A stretch of DNA of 16,483 nucleotides from UBA724 sp964229545 (GCA_964229545.1 CAXRDP010000023.1:1-16483), one strand, 5' to 3'. Numbered from the stretch's first letter, positions 1 to 5,968 are shown. The notes: generated by a model not told the origin, from the letters alone. Translations and numbers: made by a program.

Positions 1-38
1 TGAAAAAAGCAGAATTAATCGCGGCTTTGACCGCCTAA
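1..38 (+). CDS. rplU: C-terminal tail of a gene upstream of rpmA, presumably ribosomal protein L21 (partial)
   Basis: An open frame enters from the left edge and reads KKAELIAALTA before TAA at 36-38. It ends 11 bases before the start of rpmA. In nearly all bacteria the gene directly before rpmA is rplU, so the assignment rests on gene order. The eleven visible residues do not match the usual end of L21, which suggests a C-terminal extension. Many Bacteroidota L21 proteins carry lineage-specific tails, but this one cannot be compared without the upstream sequence. Confidence 0.6.
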   Translation, partial: KKAELIAALTA

Positions 39-49
39 AATAACATACC

Positions 50-307
50 ATGGCACACAAAAAAGGAGTAGGTAGTTCTAAAAACGGAAGAGAATCAGAA
101 TCGAAACGCTTGGGCGTTAAGATTTTTGGTGGACAGCCTGCCGTTGCCGGCAACATCATTGTACGCCAACGCGGTACCCAGCACCACCCGGGTGAAAACG
201 TATATCTTGGCAAAGACCATACCCTTCACGCACAAGTGGACGGGGTTGTACGCTTTACCAAAAAGAAAAACAATCGTTCGTATGTTTCAGTAGATCCTAC
301 GGCATAA
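50..307 (+). CDS. rpmA: 50S ribosomal protein L27
   Basis: The 85-residue product begins MAHKKGVGSSKNGRES, then has the LGVK-(F)GGQ-V-GNIIVRQRGT core and HPG-NV-LGKDHTL segment that define bacterial L27. The length matches the family. L27 sits near the peptidyl-transferase centre of the large subunit, and its N-terminal tail reaches toward the P-site tRNA. The start follows the preceding stop by 11 bases with no clear Shine-Dalgarno, as is usual in Bacteroidota. There is no N-terminal cleavage extension of the Firmicutes type: the protein starts directly at MAHKK. A strong intrinsic terminator follows at 333-359. The gene is probably co-transcribed with rplU. Confidence 0.98.
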   Translation: MAHKKGVGSSKNGRESESKRLGVKIFGGQPAVAGNIIVRQRGTQHHPGENVYLGKDHTLHAQVDGVVRFTKKKNNRSYVSVDPTA

Positions 308-332
308 AACACCAACGGTTTTTATCAAAATC

Positions 333-359
333 AAAACCCCGCCATTGGCGGGGTTTTTT
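333..359 (+). terminator. Intrinsic terminator after rpmA, usable in both directions
   Basis: A perfect seven-pair GC stem, CCCCGCC (337-343) and GGCGGGG (347-353) with loop ATT, is followed by six T. Flanking AAAA and TTTT lengthen the stem. On the other strand the stem is followed by TTTTGATTTTG, so it could also end the leftward hicBA transcript at 397. A 29/31-identical copy lies at 900-930. Confidence 0.9.
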
Positions 360-396
360 GTTTGTATTCTATACGAAGTCAAAAAATGAATGGAGT

Positions 397-630
397 TTAT
401 TTTTTGTTCAACAAGTTTTTATAATCTTCTACATCTAATTTTACTTCTTTTAAAACGGCTCTTATGAGTGGCCTGCTAAGATCTCTGCCTTTGTGATGTG
501 GAAGGGTGGTGTATCTGCCATCGGGGTGCCTGTAAAAAACATGACTTCCTTTTTGCCTAACCACACGGAATCCCAACCCAATAAGAAGTTTTTCAAAACG
601 CTTGGCATCAATAATGGGAAGTCTGCTCAT
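397..630 (-). CDS. hicA: HicA-family mRNA interferase toxin
   Basis: The 77-residue product has the HicA/YcfA double-stranded-RNA-binding fold signature: an N-terminal helix (RFEKLLIGLGF), then RQKGSHVFYRH with the GSH catalytic motif at residues 28-30, and a TTLPHHKGRDLSRPLIRAVLKE segment followed by a final helix. HicA toxins cleave mRNA and tmRNA independently of the ribosome and are held inactive by HicB. The ATG at 630-628 overlaps the hicB stop as ATGA, so the two are translationally coupled, with antitoxin first and toxin second (the reverse of the E. coli K-12 order). The gene is visibly more AT-rich than its neighbours. Both key residues are present, so the toxin looks intact. Confidence 0.9.
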   Translation of the reverse strand: MSRLPIIDAKRFEKLLIGLGFRVVRQKGSHVFYRHPDGRYTTLPHHKGRDLSRPLIRAVLKEVKLDVEDYKNLLNKK

Positions 631-857
631 ACGCTGATAGAAACTTTCTGCGTACCGACAAAGTCAAGGCGTAGGGCTTCTTTTTCTTCCGCTGAAAGTT
701 CCTCAAGGCATAAAGAAATGACTTCTTGTAGGTTTTTATGCAATTCGTCCAATGTTTTTCCTTGGGTATGAGCACCTTGGAGTTGGGGTACAGAGCCAAA
801 ATACATCCCTGTGTCAGGGTCTTTTTCGATATAGGCAGTAAAATCGTAGTTACTCAT
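627..857 (-). CDS. hicB: HicB-family antitoxin, short form
   Basis: From the ATG at 857-855 the product is 76 residues, beginning MSNYDFTAYIEKDPDTGMYFGSVPQL. This matches the degraded RNase H-like fold of HicB (UPF0150), in which the pattern Y-x(4)-D-x-G-x-Y-x-(G/A)-x-(V/I)-P-x-L-x-G is diagnostic. HicB masks the active site of HicA. It is the short type, with no room for the C-terminal ribbon-helix-helix or helix-turn-helix domain that many HicB proteins use to bind their own promoter, so autoregulation by DNA binding is not evident. A TTG two codons upstream (863-861) is a less likely start because it lies inside a possible promoter box. The stop overlaps the hicA start by four bases. Confidence 0.88.
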   Translation of the reverse strand: MSNYDFTAYIEKDPDTGMYFGSVPQLQGAHTQGKTLDELHKNLQEVISLCLEELSAEEKEALRLDFVGTQKVSISV

Positions 858-860
858 ACT

Positions 861-868
861 CAAACTTA
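861..868 (-). promoter_or_regulatory. Possible -7 box of hicBA
   Basis: On the minus strand this reads TAAGTTTG, a match to the Bacteroidota consensus TAnnTTTG. It lies only 3 bases before the hicB ATG, so transcription from it would give a nearly leaderless message. No TTG sits at the usual -33 distance. The call is weak. Confidence 0.3.
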
Positions 869-899
869 CAAAATCTAATTATATAAGTAACCAGAATTA

Positions 900-926
900 A
901 AAACCCCACCATTGGCGGGGGTTTTT
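900..926 (-). terminator. Intrinsic terminator of ahcY (minus strand)
   Basis: On the minus strand the stem CCCCGCC/GGTGGGG (914-920 with 904-910) pairs fully, with one G-U wobble, and is followed by TTTTTAATT. On the plus strand the same position becomes an A-C mismatch, so the element is built for the leftward ahcY transcript that ends at 954. It is a near copy of the terminator at 333-359. Confidence 0.82.
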
Positions 927-953
927 GTTTTGAATAAAGTGAGCTGTAGATTG

Positions 954-2261
954 CTAGTACCTATAATACTCCGGCTTATAAGGCCCATGTACTTGTACGC
1001 CTATATAATCGGCTTGTTCTTTGTCTAGGTTTTCGAGTTCCACACCCAGTTTGTCGAGGTGGAGGCGCGCTACTTTTTCGTCCAAATGTTTGGGCAACAT
1101 ATAGACCTTGTTTTCATAGCGGTCGCTGTGGTTCCACAATTCGATCTGTGCCAATGTTTGGTTGGTAAACGAATTGCTCATCACAAAACTCGGATGCCCC
1201 GTAGCACAACCCAAATTCACCAAACGGCCCTCGGCCAAAACGATGATGTCATTTCCATCCACATTATAAAGATCCACCTGAGGTTTGATTTCTTCTTTGG
1301 TATGGCCATAACTACCATTGAGCCACGCCATATCGATCTCGTTGTCAAAGTGCCCAATATTACATACGATGGTTTTGTCTTTCATCGCACGGAAATGGCG
1401 CTCGGCCACAATGTCTTTGTTTCCAGTAGCGGTGACTACGATATCCGCATTGCCCACTACCGTATCCAATCGCTTGACTTCGTAGCCGTCCATAGCAGCT
1501 TGGAGCGCACAGATGGGGTCGATTTCGGTCACAGTGACAATGGCACCAGCACCTCTAAAAGAAGCCGCCGTTCCTTTGCCCACATCACCATAGCCTGCAA
1601 CCACCACGCGCTTACCTGCCAACATAATGTCGGTTGCACGACGCACAGCATCCACCGCACTCTCTTTACAACCATATTTGTTGTCAAACTTCGACTTAGT
1701 CACTGAGTCATTTACATTGATAGCAGGCATAGGCAAAGTACCCTTTTTCACACGGTCATAGAGTCGGTGCACACCTGTAGTGGTTTCTTCCGACAATCCT
1801 TTGATGCCTTGAACCAACTCGGGGTATCTGTCCAATACCATATTTGTCAAATCACCCCCGTCATCGAGTATCATGTTGAGGGGTTTTTGGTCTTCCCCAA
1901 AAAACAGGGTTTGTTCAATACACCAGTCAAACTCTTCCTCGTTCATCCCTTTCCAAGCATAGACCGGAATCCCTGCGGCAGCGATGGCGGCGGCAGCGTG
2001 GTCTTGGGTAGAGAATATATTACATGAACTCCAGGTCACATCTGCACCTAAATCAACCAATGTTTCGATAAGTACAGCTGTCTGAATGGTCATGTGCAAA
2101 CAACCTGCAATGCGTGCTCCAGCAAGGGGCTGTTGGTCTTTGTATTCGGCACGTAGTGCCATCAGGCCGGGCATTTCGGCTTCGGCCAATTGAATTTCTT
2201 TACGGCCCCAGTCAGCGAGTGTGATGTCTTTGACTTTGTAGGGGAGTGTTTTTGTTGCCAT
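954..2261 (-). CDS. ahcY: S-adenosylhomocysteinase (adenosylhomocysteine hydrolase)
   Basis: The enzyme splits S-adenosylhomocysteine into adenosine and homocysteine, removing the inhibitory by-product of methyl transfer in the cytoplasm. From the ATG at 2261 it has 435 residues, the usual length for this lineage. Visible signatures are the N-terminal ARIAGCLHMTIQTAVLIETL block (about 49-68), ILDDGGDLT (131-139), the NAD-binding loop GYGDVGKG (223-230) followed by an acidic residue in TEIDP, GHFDNEID, and the conserved C-terminus ending YKPEYYRY, which reaches into the neighbouring subunit. An ATG eight codons upstream (2285) would lie about where the transcript should start, given the promoter at 2293-2323, so the 2261 start is preferred. 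The gene is transcribed alone, divergent from the phosphopantetheinyl transferase gene, and ends at the terminator at 900-926. Confidence 0.97.
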   Translation of the reverse strand: MATKTLPYKVKDITLADWGRKEIQLAEAEMPGLMALRAEYKDQQPLAGARIAGCLHMTIQTAVLIETLVDLGADVTWSSCNIFSTQDHAAAAIAAAGIPVYAWKGMNEEEFDWCIEQTLFFGEDQKPLNMILDDGGDLTNMVLDRYPELVQGIKGLSEETTTGVHRLYDRVKKGTLPMPAINVNDSVTKSKFDNKYGCKESAVDAVRRATDIMLAGKRVVVAGYGDVGKGTAASFRGAGAIVTVTEIDPICALQAAMDGYEVKRLDTVVGNADIVVTATGNKDIVAERHFRAMKDKTIVCNIGHFDNEIDMAWLNGSYGHTKEEIKPQVDLYNVDGNDIIVLAEGRLVNLGCATGHPSFVMSNSFTNQTLAQIELWNHSDRYENKVYMLPKHLDEKVARLHLDKLGVELENLDKEQADYIGVQVHGPYKPEYYRY

Positions 2262-2266
2262 AGTCG

Positions 2267-2274
2267 TATATTTG
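2267..2274 (+). promoter_or_regulatory. -7 box for the phosphopantetheinyl transferase / thiamine operon
   Basis: The sequence TATATTTG matches TAnnTTTG exactly and lies 35 bases before the ATG at 2310. No TTG is found at the ideal -33 distance (the nearest, at 2252 and 2255, are too close), so strength is uncertain. The box overlaps the 5' leader of the opposing ahcY transcript. Confidence 0.45.
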
Positions 2275-2292
2275 TTTCTCTGCAATTTTGGA

Positions 2293-2323
2293 CAAATTTA
2301 CGAATACCCATGCCCATTTACAA
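2293..2323 (-). promoter_or_regulatory. Promoter of ahcY
   Basis: On the minus strand a TTG (2323-2321) is followed after 20 bases by TAAATTTG (2300-2293). This fits the Bacteroidota -33/-7 promoter (TTG, about 19-21 bases, TAnnTTTG). A start near 2287 leaves a leader of about 25 bases before the ATG at 2261. It is the best-formed promoter in the window. The -33 part lies inside the first codons of the divergent gene that starts at 2310. Confidence 0.65.
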
Positions 2324-2909
2324 ACAATTGAAAATCAACGCGAAAACCACTTTGTGGGTATGGGAAATATTGGAATCAGAAACCGCTTTACAACAGCATG
2401 TCTCCTTGACTGCCGATTGCATTTCTAAATTACAATCTTTGCGCGCCTCTAACCACAGAAAGGCCTTTTTGGCTGTGCGCTGCTTGCTCAAAGCAGCTGA
2501 TATACCGCTCACAGATTTGTATTACAACGAAAACGGCAAACCCCTTTTGAAATCCGGTGTACATATTTCTATCAGTCATGCCAAGTCCTTTGTGGGTGTT
2601 GCTTTGAGCACAAGTGAGGTTGGGCTTGACATCGAAGAACACCGCCCCAAAATCAAACGGGTGGTCAATAAGTTTGTCAACCCCAACGACAAAGTTCCCA
2701 CCGAAAGCCTGGCCTACCTCACCACCTTGTGGTGTGCCAAAGAGGCGGTATATAAGGCGCTTTCGGTCCCAGGTATCAGTTTTCGTTCAGACATAGCCGT
2801 CTCCGCAGGTGCAGACAGGCAGTGGTCGGCTCAATGTGGAAATAAAGTTTTTGATTGTTATCCCATATATTGGCCTAATCATAGTTGTGTGTTGACCCAA
2901 AAAAAATAA
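2310..2909 (+). CDS. 4'-phosphopantetheinyl transferase superfamily protein (Sfp/AcpT type)
   Basis: This enzyme class moves the phosphopantetheine arm of coenzyme A onto a serine of acyl- or peptidyl-carrier proteins. The ATG at 2310 gives 199 residues. The frame is open further upstream, but those codons cross the promoter and read through the 5' end of ahcY. Family motifs are in order: NGKPLL (75-80), SISHAKSFVGVAL (87-99), the magnesium-binding GLDIEE (105-110) with Asp107 and Glu109, and WCAKEAVYKAL (141-151) with the catalytic Glu145. In Bacteroidota such a protein may serve fatty-acid synthesis as the main holo-ACP synthase. Which carrier it modifies cannot be read here. It is the first gene of the operon, one base before the thiamine-binding protein gene, and divergent from ahcY. 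Confidence 0.92.
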   Translation: MPIYKQLKINAKTTLWVWEILESETALQQHVSLTADCISKLQSLRASNHRKAFLAVRCLLKAADIPLTDLYYNENGKPLLKSGVHISISHAKSFVGVALSTSEVGLDIEEHRPKIKRVVNKFVNPNDKVPTESLAYLTTLWCAKEAVYKALSVPGISFRSDIAVSAGADRQWSAQCGNKVFDCYPIYWPNHSCVLTQKK

Positions 2910-2910
2910 C

Positions 2911-3171
2911 ATGAAAATATCTGTAGAACTCACCCTTACTCCACTTGCCAACGACTACGCACCGGCAATCAAAGATTTTATTCTGCGCTTGCGCTCAAGC
3001 AGTTTTGACATACGCGAAACCCCCTTAAGTACACAGATTTATGGGGAATATGATACGCTCATGCCTTTTTTAACCCAAGAAATCAAAACCACCTTCGAAT
3101 CAGACACTGGGGTATTGCTCCACATCAAAATGTTTAACACTGACAGAAACCAATATGTCCCAAATTTTTGA
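2911..3171 (+). CDS. Small thiamine-binding protein of the MTH1187/YkoF family
   Basis: The 86-residue product starts MKISVELTLTPLANDYAPAIKDFILRLR and has STQIYGEYDTLM in the middle. The pattern (V-S-x-E-hydrophobic-T-x-x-P, then S-T-Q-I-x-G-E-Y-D) marks the ferredoxin-like MTH1187/YkoF family, whose members bind thiamine or hydroxymethylpyrimidine. There is no signal peptide, so it acts in the cytoplasm. The ATG follows the preceding stop after one base, and the 3' end overlaps the transporter gene by 17 bases, so the three are surely co-transcribed. Binding is known for family members such as B. subtilis YkoF. The role here as an intracellular thiamine buffer or carrier is inferred from the neighbours. 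Confidence 0.82.
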   Translation: MKISVELTLTPLANDYAPAIKDFILRLRSSSFDIRETPLSTQIYGEYDTLMPFLTQEIKTTFESDTGVLLHIKMFNTDRNQYVPNF

Positions 3172-3787
3172 TTTTCTTTTTGGCCAATATGCCGATTATG
3201 CAGTTTGGGATGTGGCTTTGGAAATCATCGCTGCAACCCTGGGACTTGTCAGTGTGTGGTGTGCCAAACAAAACCACATTGCGGTTTTTCCTACGGGTAT
3301 GATTTCAACAGCTATTTATGTGTATCTGTTGTTTCAATGGACACTGTTGGGTGATATGCTTATCAATGGCTACTATTTTATCATGTCGGTCTATGGCTGG
3401 TATGTATGGACACGACGCGACGCATACCAACAACCCACCCCCATTGCACGAATGAACCAAAAAGAGCGTCGATGGCTGTATGTATTACTGGCAGGCAGTT
3501 TGGTCTTTGTGTATACTGTCTATGTTTGGTTTGACAAATGGGGGAGTACCAGCGCTTTAATCGATACCCTTACCACCGCCATTTTCTTTGCAGGAATGTG
3601 GCTTATGGCAAGAAGAAAAATAGAAAACTGGATTTTTTGGATTGTCGGTGATGTGATTTCTGTACCCTTATACCTCACAAAAGGCCTGACCTTTACTTCC
3701 TTTCAATACCTAATCTTTACCTTTGTGGCTCTATTTGGATACATCGCATGGAAAAAAGCCTTGCACAAGCCGATGCCCATTGCCTAA
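3155..3787 (+). CDS. pnuC: PnuC-family vitamin transporter, probably PnuT-like (thiamine) or nicotinamide riboside transporter
   Basis: This is a 210-residue inner-membrane protein with about seven hydrophobic segments. The PnuC signature is clear: CAKQNHIAVFPTGMISTAIYV near the N-terminus, then INGYYFIMSVYGWYVWTRR, and GDVISVPLYLTKGL with YLIFTFVALFGYIAWKK at the end. PnuC proteins pass uncharged nicotinamide riboside by facilitated diffusion, and the PnuT branch does the same for thiamine. In both cases a cytosolic kinase traps the product. The gene sits between a thiamine-binding protein and a P-loop kinase and shortly before a TPP-riboswitch-controlled receptor, which favours thiamine. 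The NadR-like character of the kinase favours nicotinamide riboside. It overlaps the upstream gene by 17 bases and the kinase frame by 40. Confidence 0.9.
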   Translation: MSQIFDFLFGQYADYAVWDVALEIIAATLGLVSVWCAKQNHIAVFPTGMISTAIYVYLLFQWTLLGDMLINGYYFIMSVYGWYVWTRRDAYQQPTPIARMNQKERRWLYVLLAGSLVFVYTVYVWFDKWGSTSALIDTLTTAIFFAGMWLMARRKIENWIFWIVGDVISVPLYLTKGLTFTSFQYLIFTFVALFGYIAWKKALHKPMPIA

Positions 3788-4314
3788 AGGTGGTTCTCTA
3801 TGGCCCCGAATCTACGGGCAAATCCACTTTGGCTCAAAAACTAGCAAAGCACTACAATACACTGTGGGTGCCAGAATATGCCCGTACCTATTTGCAAAAA
3901 AAGTGGGACGAACACCAAGCGGTATGTACTATGGAAGATTTGGTACCCATTGCGTACGGCCAAATGTATAGTGAGAACCAAAAAGCCGCCCAAGCCAACA
4001 ACATTTTGTTTTGTGACACCGATTTGTTGGTTACTCAGACCTATTCTGAAATCTATTTTGAAGGTCAATGCCCACCTATCATACGTGAGTATGTACAAAA
4101 AAATACATATGATTTGTATTTGTTAATGAGCACAGACCTTCCGTGGATAGCGGATGATTTGAGAGACAGGCCCAATGATCGTAGCTATATGTTTGAACGC
4201 TTTCAACAAAGTTTAATCGACCATAACAAACCTTATGTGATCATCAGTGGCGATGGTGATACACGTTTTAAAATGGCACTCGAAGCCATAGAAAATCGCT
4301 TTGCCCATGTTTGA
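3748..4314 (+). CDS. NadR-like P-loop kinase (AAA_28 family), candidate thiamine or nicotinamide riboside kinase
   Basis: The 188-residue cytoplasmic protein carries a Walker A loop GPESTGKST (19-27), the VPEYARTYL motif (41-49), a CDTDLLVTQ strand (89-97) in the Walker B position, and LPWIADDLRDRPNDR near residues 132-146. These are all typical of the ribosylnicotinamide kinase domain of NadR. Unlike full-length NadR it has no N-terminal nucleotidylyltransferase domain (HxGH) and no DNA-binding domain, so it should only phosphorylate. Placed directly after a PnuC/PnuT transporter, it fits a trapping kinase. The ATG at 3748 lies 40 bases inside pnuC; the next candidate, GTG at 3790, would leave only four residues before the P-loop. 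It overlaps the next gene by eight bases. Confidence 0.85.
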   Translation: MEKSLAQADAHCLKVVLYGPESTGKSTLAQKLAKHYNTLWVPEYARTYLQKKWDEHQAVCTMEDLVPIAYGQMYSENQKAAQANNILFCDTDLLVTQTYSEIYFEGQCPPIIREYVQKNTYDLYLLMSTDLPWIADDLRDRPNDRSYMFERFQQSLIDHNKPYVIISGDGDTRFKMALEAIENRFAHV

Positions 4315-5812
4315 TACAACACCACACAAAAGCCAACTTCAAACACTTGGAATTTCCGAGGAAGCACTCACACTTCAATGGAAAAAATTGGTACACGGAC
4401 CCCATCCGATCCAAATAGTGCGTGCGGCTACTGTGGGAGATGGCATACTGCACTTAGATAAAAAGCAGTGCGAAGCTTTTGCCCAGACCTACGACCAACA
4501 GAAAGAACCTTTACGTATCACCCGTTTTGTGCCGGCTTCTGGAATGGCTACGCGCCTATTTAAGTTTTTGTATGAATTTTTAGAAAAATATAACCCGACC
4601 ACAGAAAGTATTAGAGCCTATCTGAATCGAAAAAAAAATTACAAGTTGGGTGTTTTTCTTGGGGGCGTAGAAAAATTGCCCTTCTTCAAGGAGCTTGAGG
4701 CGGAGTTAAAACCTACTTTTAACAATCAGATGAATACGAGTGTGTTTTATTACCACTTGATTCAATTGGTACTGGAGAAGTACGGAAACCAGCCCAAAGC
4801 GTTGGTGCCTTTTCATTGTTATGCCGATAGCACACGCACTGCTTTTGAAGAACACCTCAGATCGGCGCTCTCCTATGCTGTAACGGACAACACAACCCAC
4901 CACCATTTCACCATAGCAAAGGAACACTTTGATAAATTCAAGTCTGAGGGCGCTCAACTCCAAAAATCCATAAGCCAAGACCACGGAGTGAGCATGCATA
5001 TAGACTATTCGGTACAACACCCAAATACAGACACCATAACAGTAGACCTCGACAACCAACCCGTTTTGAACGAAAATGGGAACTTGATTTTTAGAGCTGG
5101 AGGCCATGGTGCACTTATCGAAAACCTCAACCAAATCCAATCCGATGTTATTTTTGTCAGTAATATTGACAATGTGCCGGTTGAAAGCAGACATCAGGAG
5201 TTTGGATACTACAAAAAAGTACTGGCAGGATGTATGCTTGAAATACAAGAAAAGGTTTTCAATTTGCTTAAAGCATTGGACTCAGGTGCGTCTGTAGATA
5301 AAGCCAAAGATTTTTTAGAAAACAATCTCCATATTAAAATACCCACGCTTTCTAGTTCCGAAGAAAGAATATTTGTAATCGAAAAGCTCAATCGTCCCAT
5401 ACGGGTGTGCGGTATGGTACCCAACGAAAACGAACCCGGTGGAGGTCCTTTTTGGGTGACTCTTGACGGGCAGCAAAGTTTGCAGATTATAGAACAGGCC
5501 CAAATGGATACCGACAATCCCCAACACACGGACGCCCTTCAAAAAGGGACCCACTTTAACCCAGTGGATATTGTATGTGGGGTATATAACTATAAGGGAG
5601 AAAAGTTTGACCTAACCCAATTTGTGGATGGGGATACCTATTTTGTAACTGAAAAATCAATCGACGGAAAGCCTGTCAAAGCCCTTGAACATCCGGGTCT
5701 TTGGAATGGCGCCATGGCCGGTTGGAATACGCTGTTTGTGGAGGTGCCGGTCCGTACTTTCAATCCGGTGAAAAACGTCAACGATTTGTTGCGTCCGGCT
5801 CATCAGGTTTAA
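4307..5812 (+). CDS. DUF4301 family protein, possible UDP-sugar-pyrophosphorylase-like nucleotidyltransferase
   Basis: From the ATG at 4307 (a TTG at 4301 is the alternative) the product has 501 residues and no signal peptide or membrane segment. It matches the Bacteroidota family DUF4301, which has no assigned function that I know of. Visible blocks recall UDP-glucose pyrophosphorylases: PASGMATRLFK (76-86) where those have the nucleotide-binding glycine loop, ALVPFHCYADSTRTAFEEHL (165-184) where they have a strand and a threonine-rich segment, FRAGGHGAL (262-270) like PGGHGD, and DVIFVSNIDN (280-289) like the IFVSNIDN metal-site strand. A PGGGPFWV block lies near residue 380. The gene overlaps the kinase by eight bases and closes the operon, with no visible terminator before the promoter at 5824. 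Confidence 0.85.
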   Translation: MFDTTPHKSQLQTLGISEEALTLQWKKLVHGPHPIQIVRAATVGDGILHLDKKQCEAFAQTYDQQKEPLRITRFVPASGMATRLFKFLYEFLEKYNPTTESIRAYLNRKKNYKLGVFLGGVEKLPFFKELEAELKPTFNNQMNTSVFYYHLIQLVLEKYGNQPKALVPFHCYADSTRTAFEEHLRSALSYAVTDNTTHHHFTIAKEHFDKFKSEGAQLQKSISQDHGVSMHIDYSVQHPNTDTITVDLDNQPVLNENGNLIFRAGGHGALIENLNQIQSDVIFVSNIDNVPVESRHQEFGYYKKVLAGCMLEIQEKVFNLLKALDSGASVDKAKDFLENNLHIKIPTLSSSEERIFVIEKLNRPIRVCGMVPNENEPGGGPFWVTLDGQQSLQIIEQAQMDTDNPQHTDALQKGTHFNPVDIVCGVYNYKGEKFDLTQFVDGDTYFVTEKSIDGKPVKALEHPGLWNGAMAGWNTLFVEVPVRTFNPVKNVNDLLRPAHQV

Positions 5813-5823
5813 GGCCTCGTTTG

Positions 5824-5831
5824 TATATTTG
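5824..5831 (+). promoter_or_regulatory. -7 box for the riboswitch-receptor transcript
   Basis: TATATTTG matches the TAnnTTTG consensus and stands 5-8 bases before the start of the TPP aptamer, exactly where the transcript should begin. No good TTG occurs about 20 bases upstream, so the -33 element is weak. It lies 12 bases after the DUF4301 stop. Confidence 0.55.
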
Positions 5832-5836
5832 CATCA

Positions 5837-5912
5837 TCTCAAAGGGGTGCCCGACCAAAAGGGCTGAGATCATACCCAACGAACCTGGGCAGGTAATGCT
5901 GCCAAGGGAAAT
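5837..5912 (+). promoter_or_regulatory. TPP riboswitch (THI element)
   Basis: All conserved parts of the thiamine pyrophosphate aptamer are present in order: GGGGTGCCC (5844-5852), a closing GGGC (5861-5864), the pyrimidine-sensing CTGAGAT (5864-5870), ACCC (5874-5877) pairing with GGGGT, GAACCTG (5881-5887), GGTAATGC (5892-5899) for the pyrophosphate side, and AAGGGA (5904-5909). TPP binding should lower expression of the receptor gene starting at 5967. No intrinsic terminator is seen between the aptamer and the gene, which points to control of translation (see the hairpin at 5948-5968). Confidence 0.95.
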
Positions 5913-5947
5913 ATAAGTTATTAATCATCAGAATAATAACCCCTTTT

Positions 5948-5968
5948 ATTCGTAAAACAAGTACGAAT
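5948..5968 (+). promoter_or_regulatory. Start-codon hairpin, putative expression platform of the TPP riboswitch
   Basis: ATTCGTA (5948-5954) and TACGAAT (5962-5968) are perfect seven-base complements around a seven-base loop. The 3' arm contains the first two bases of the ATG at 5967-5969, so the folded hairpin would hide the start codon. Just before it, ACCCCTTT (5939-5946) is the exact complement of AAAGGGGT (5841-5848), which forms the 5' strand of aptamer helix P2. TTCGT in the hairpin can also pair with ACGAA (5879-5883) in the aptamer. The base pairing is visible; its regulatory use is inference. Confidence 0.5.

Noticed and set aside
397..863. hicBA as part of a larger mobile element or defence island
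   Set aside because: No integrase, transposase, terminal inverted repeats or other accessory genes are nearby; only the duplicated terminator marks its borders.
1059..1706. Long plus-strand open frame of 215 codons
   Set aside because: It lies wholly antisense to ahcY, which is unmistakable, and its translation shows no family pattern.
2190..2309. Upstream extension of the phosphopantetheinyl transferase start
   Set aside because: The added residues come from reading antisense through the 5' end of ahcY and its promoter. The ATG at 2310 gives the normal family N-terminus.
4706..5248. Minus-strand open frame of 180 codons
   Set aside because: Shadow of the DUF4301 gene; no recognisable features and no promoter.
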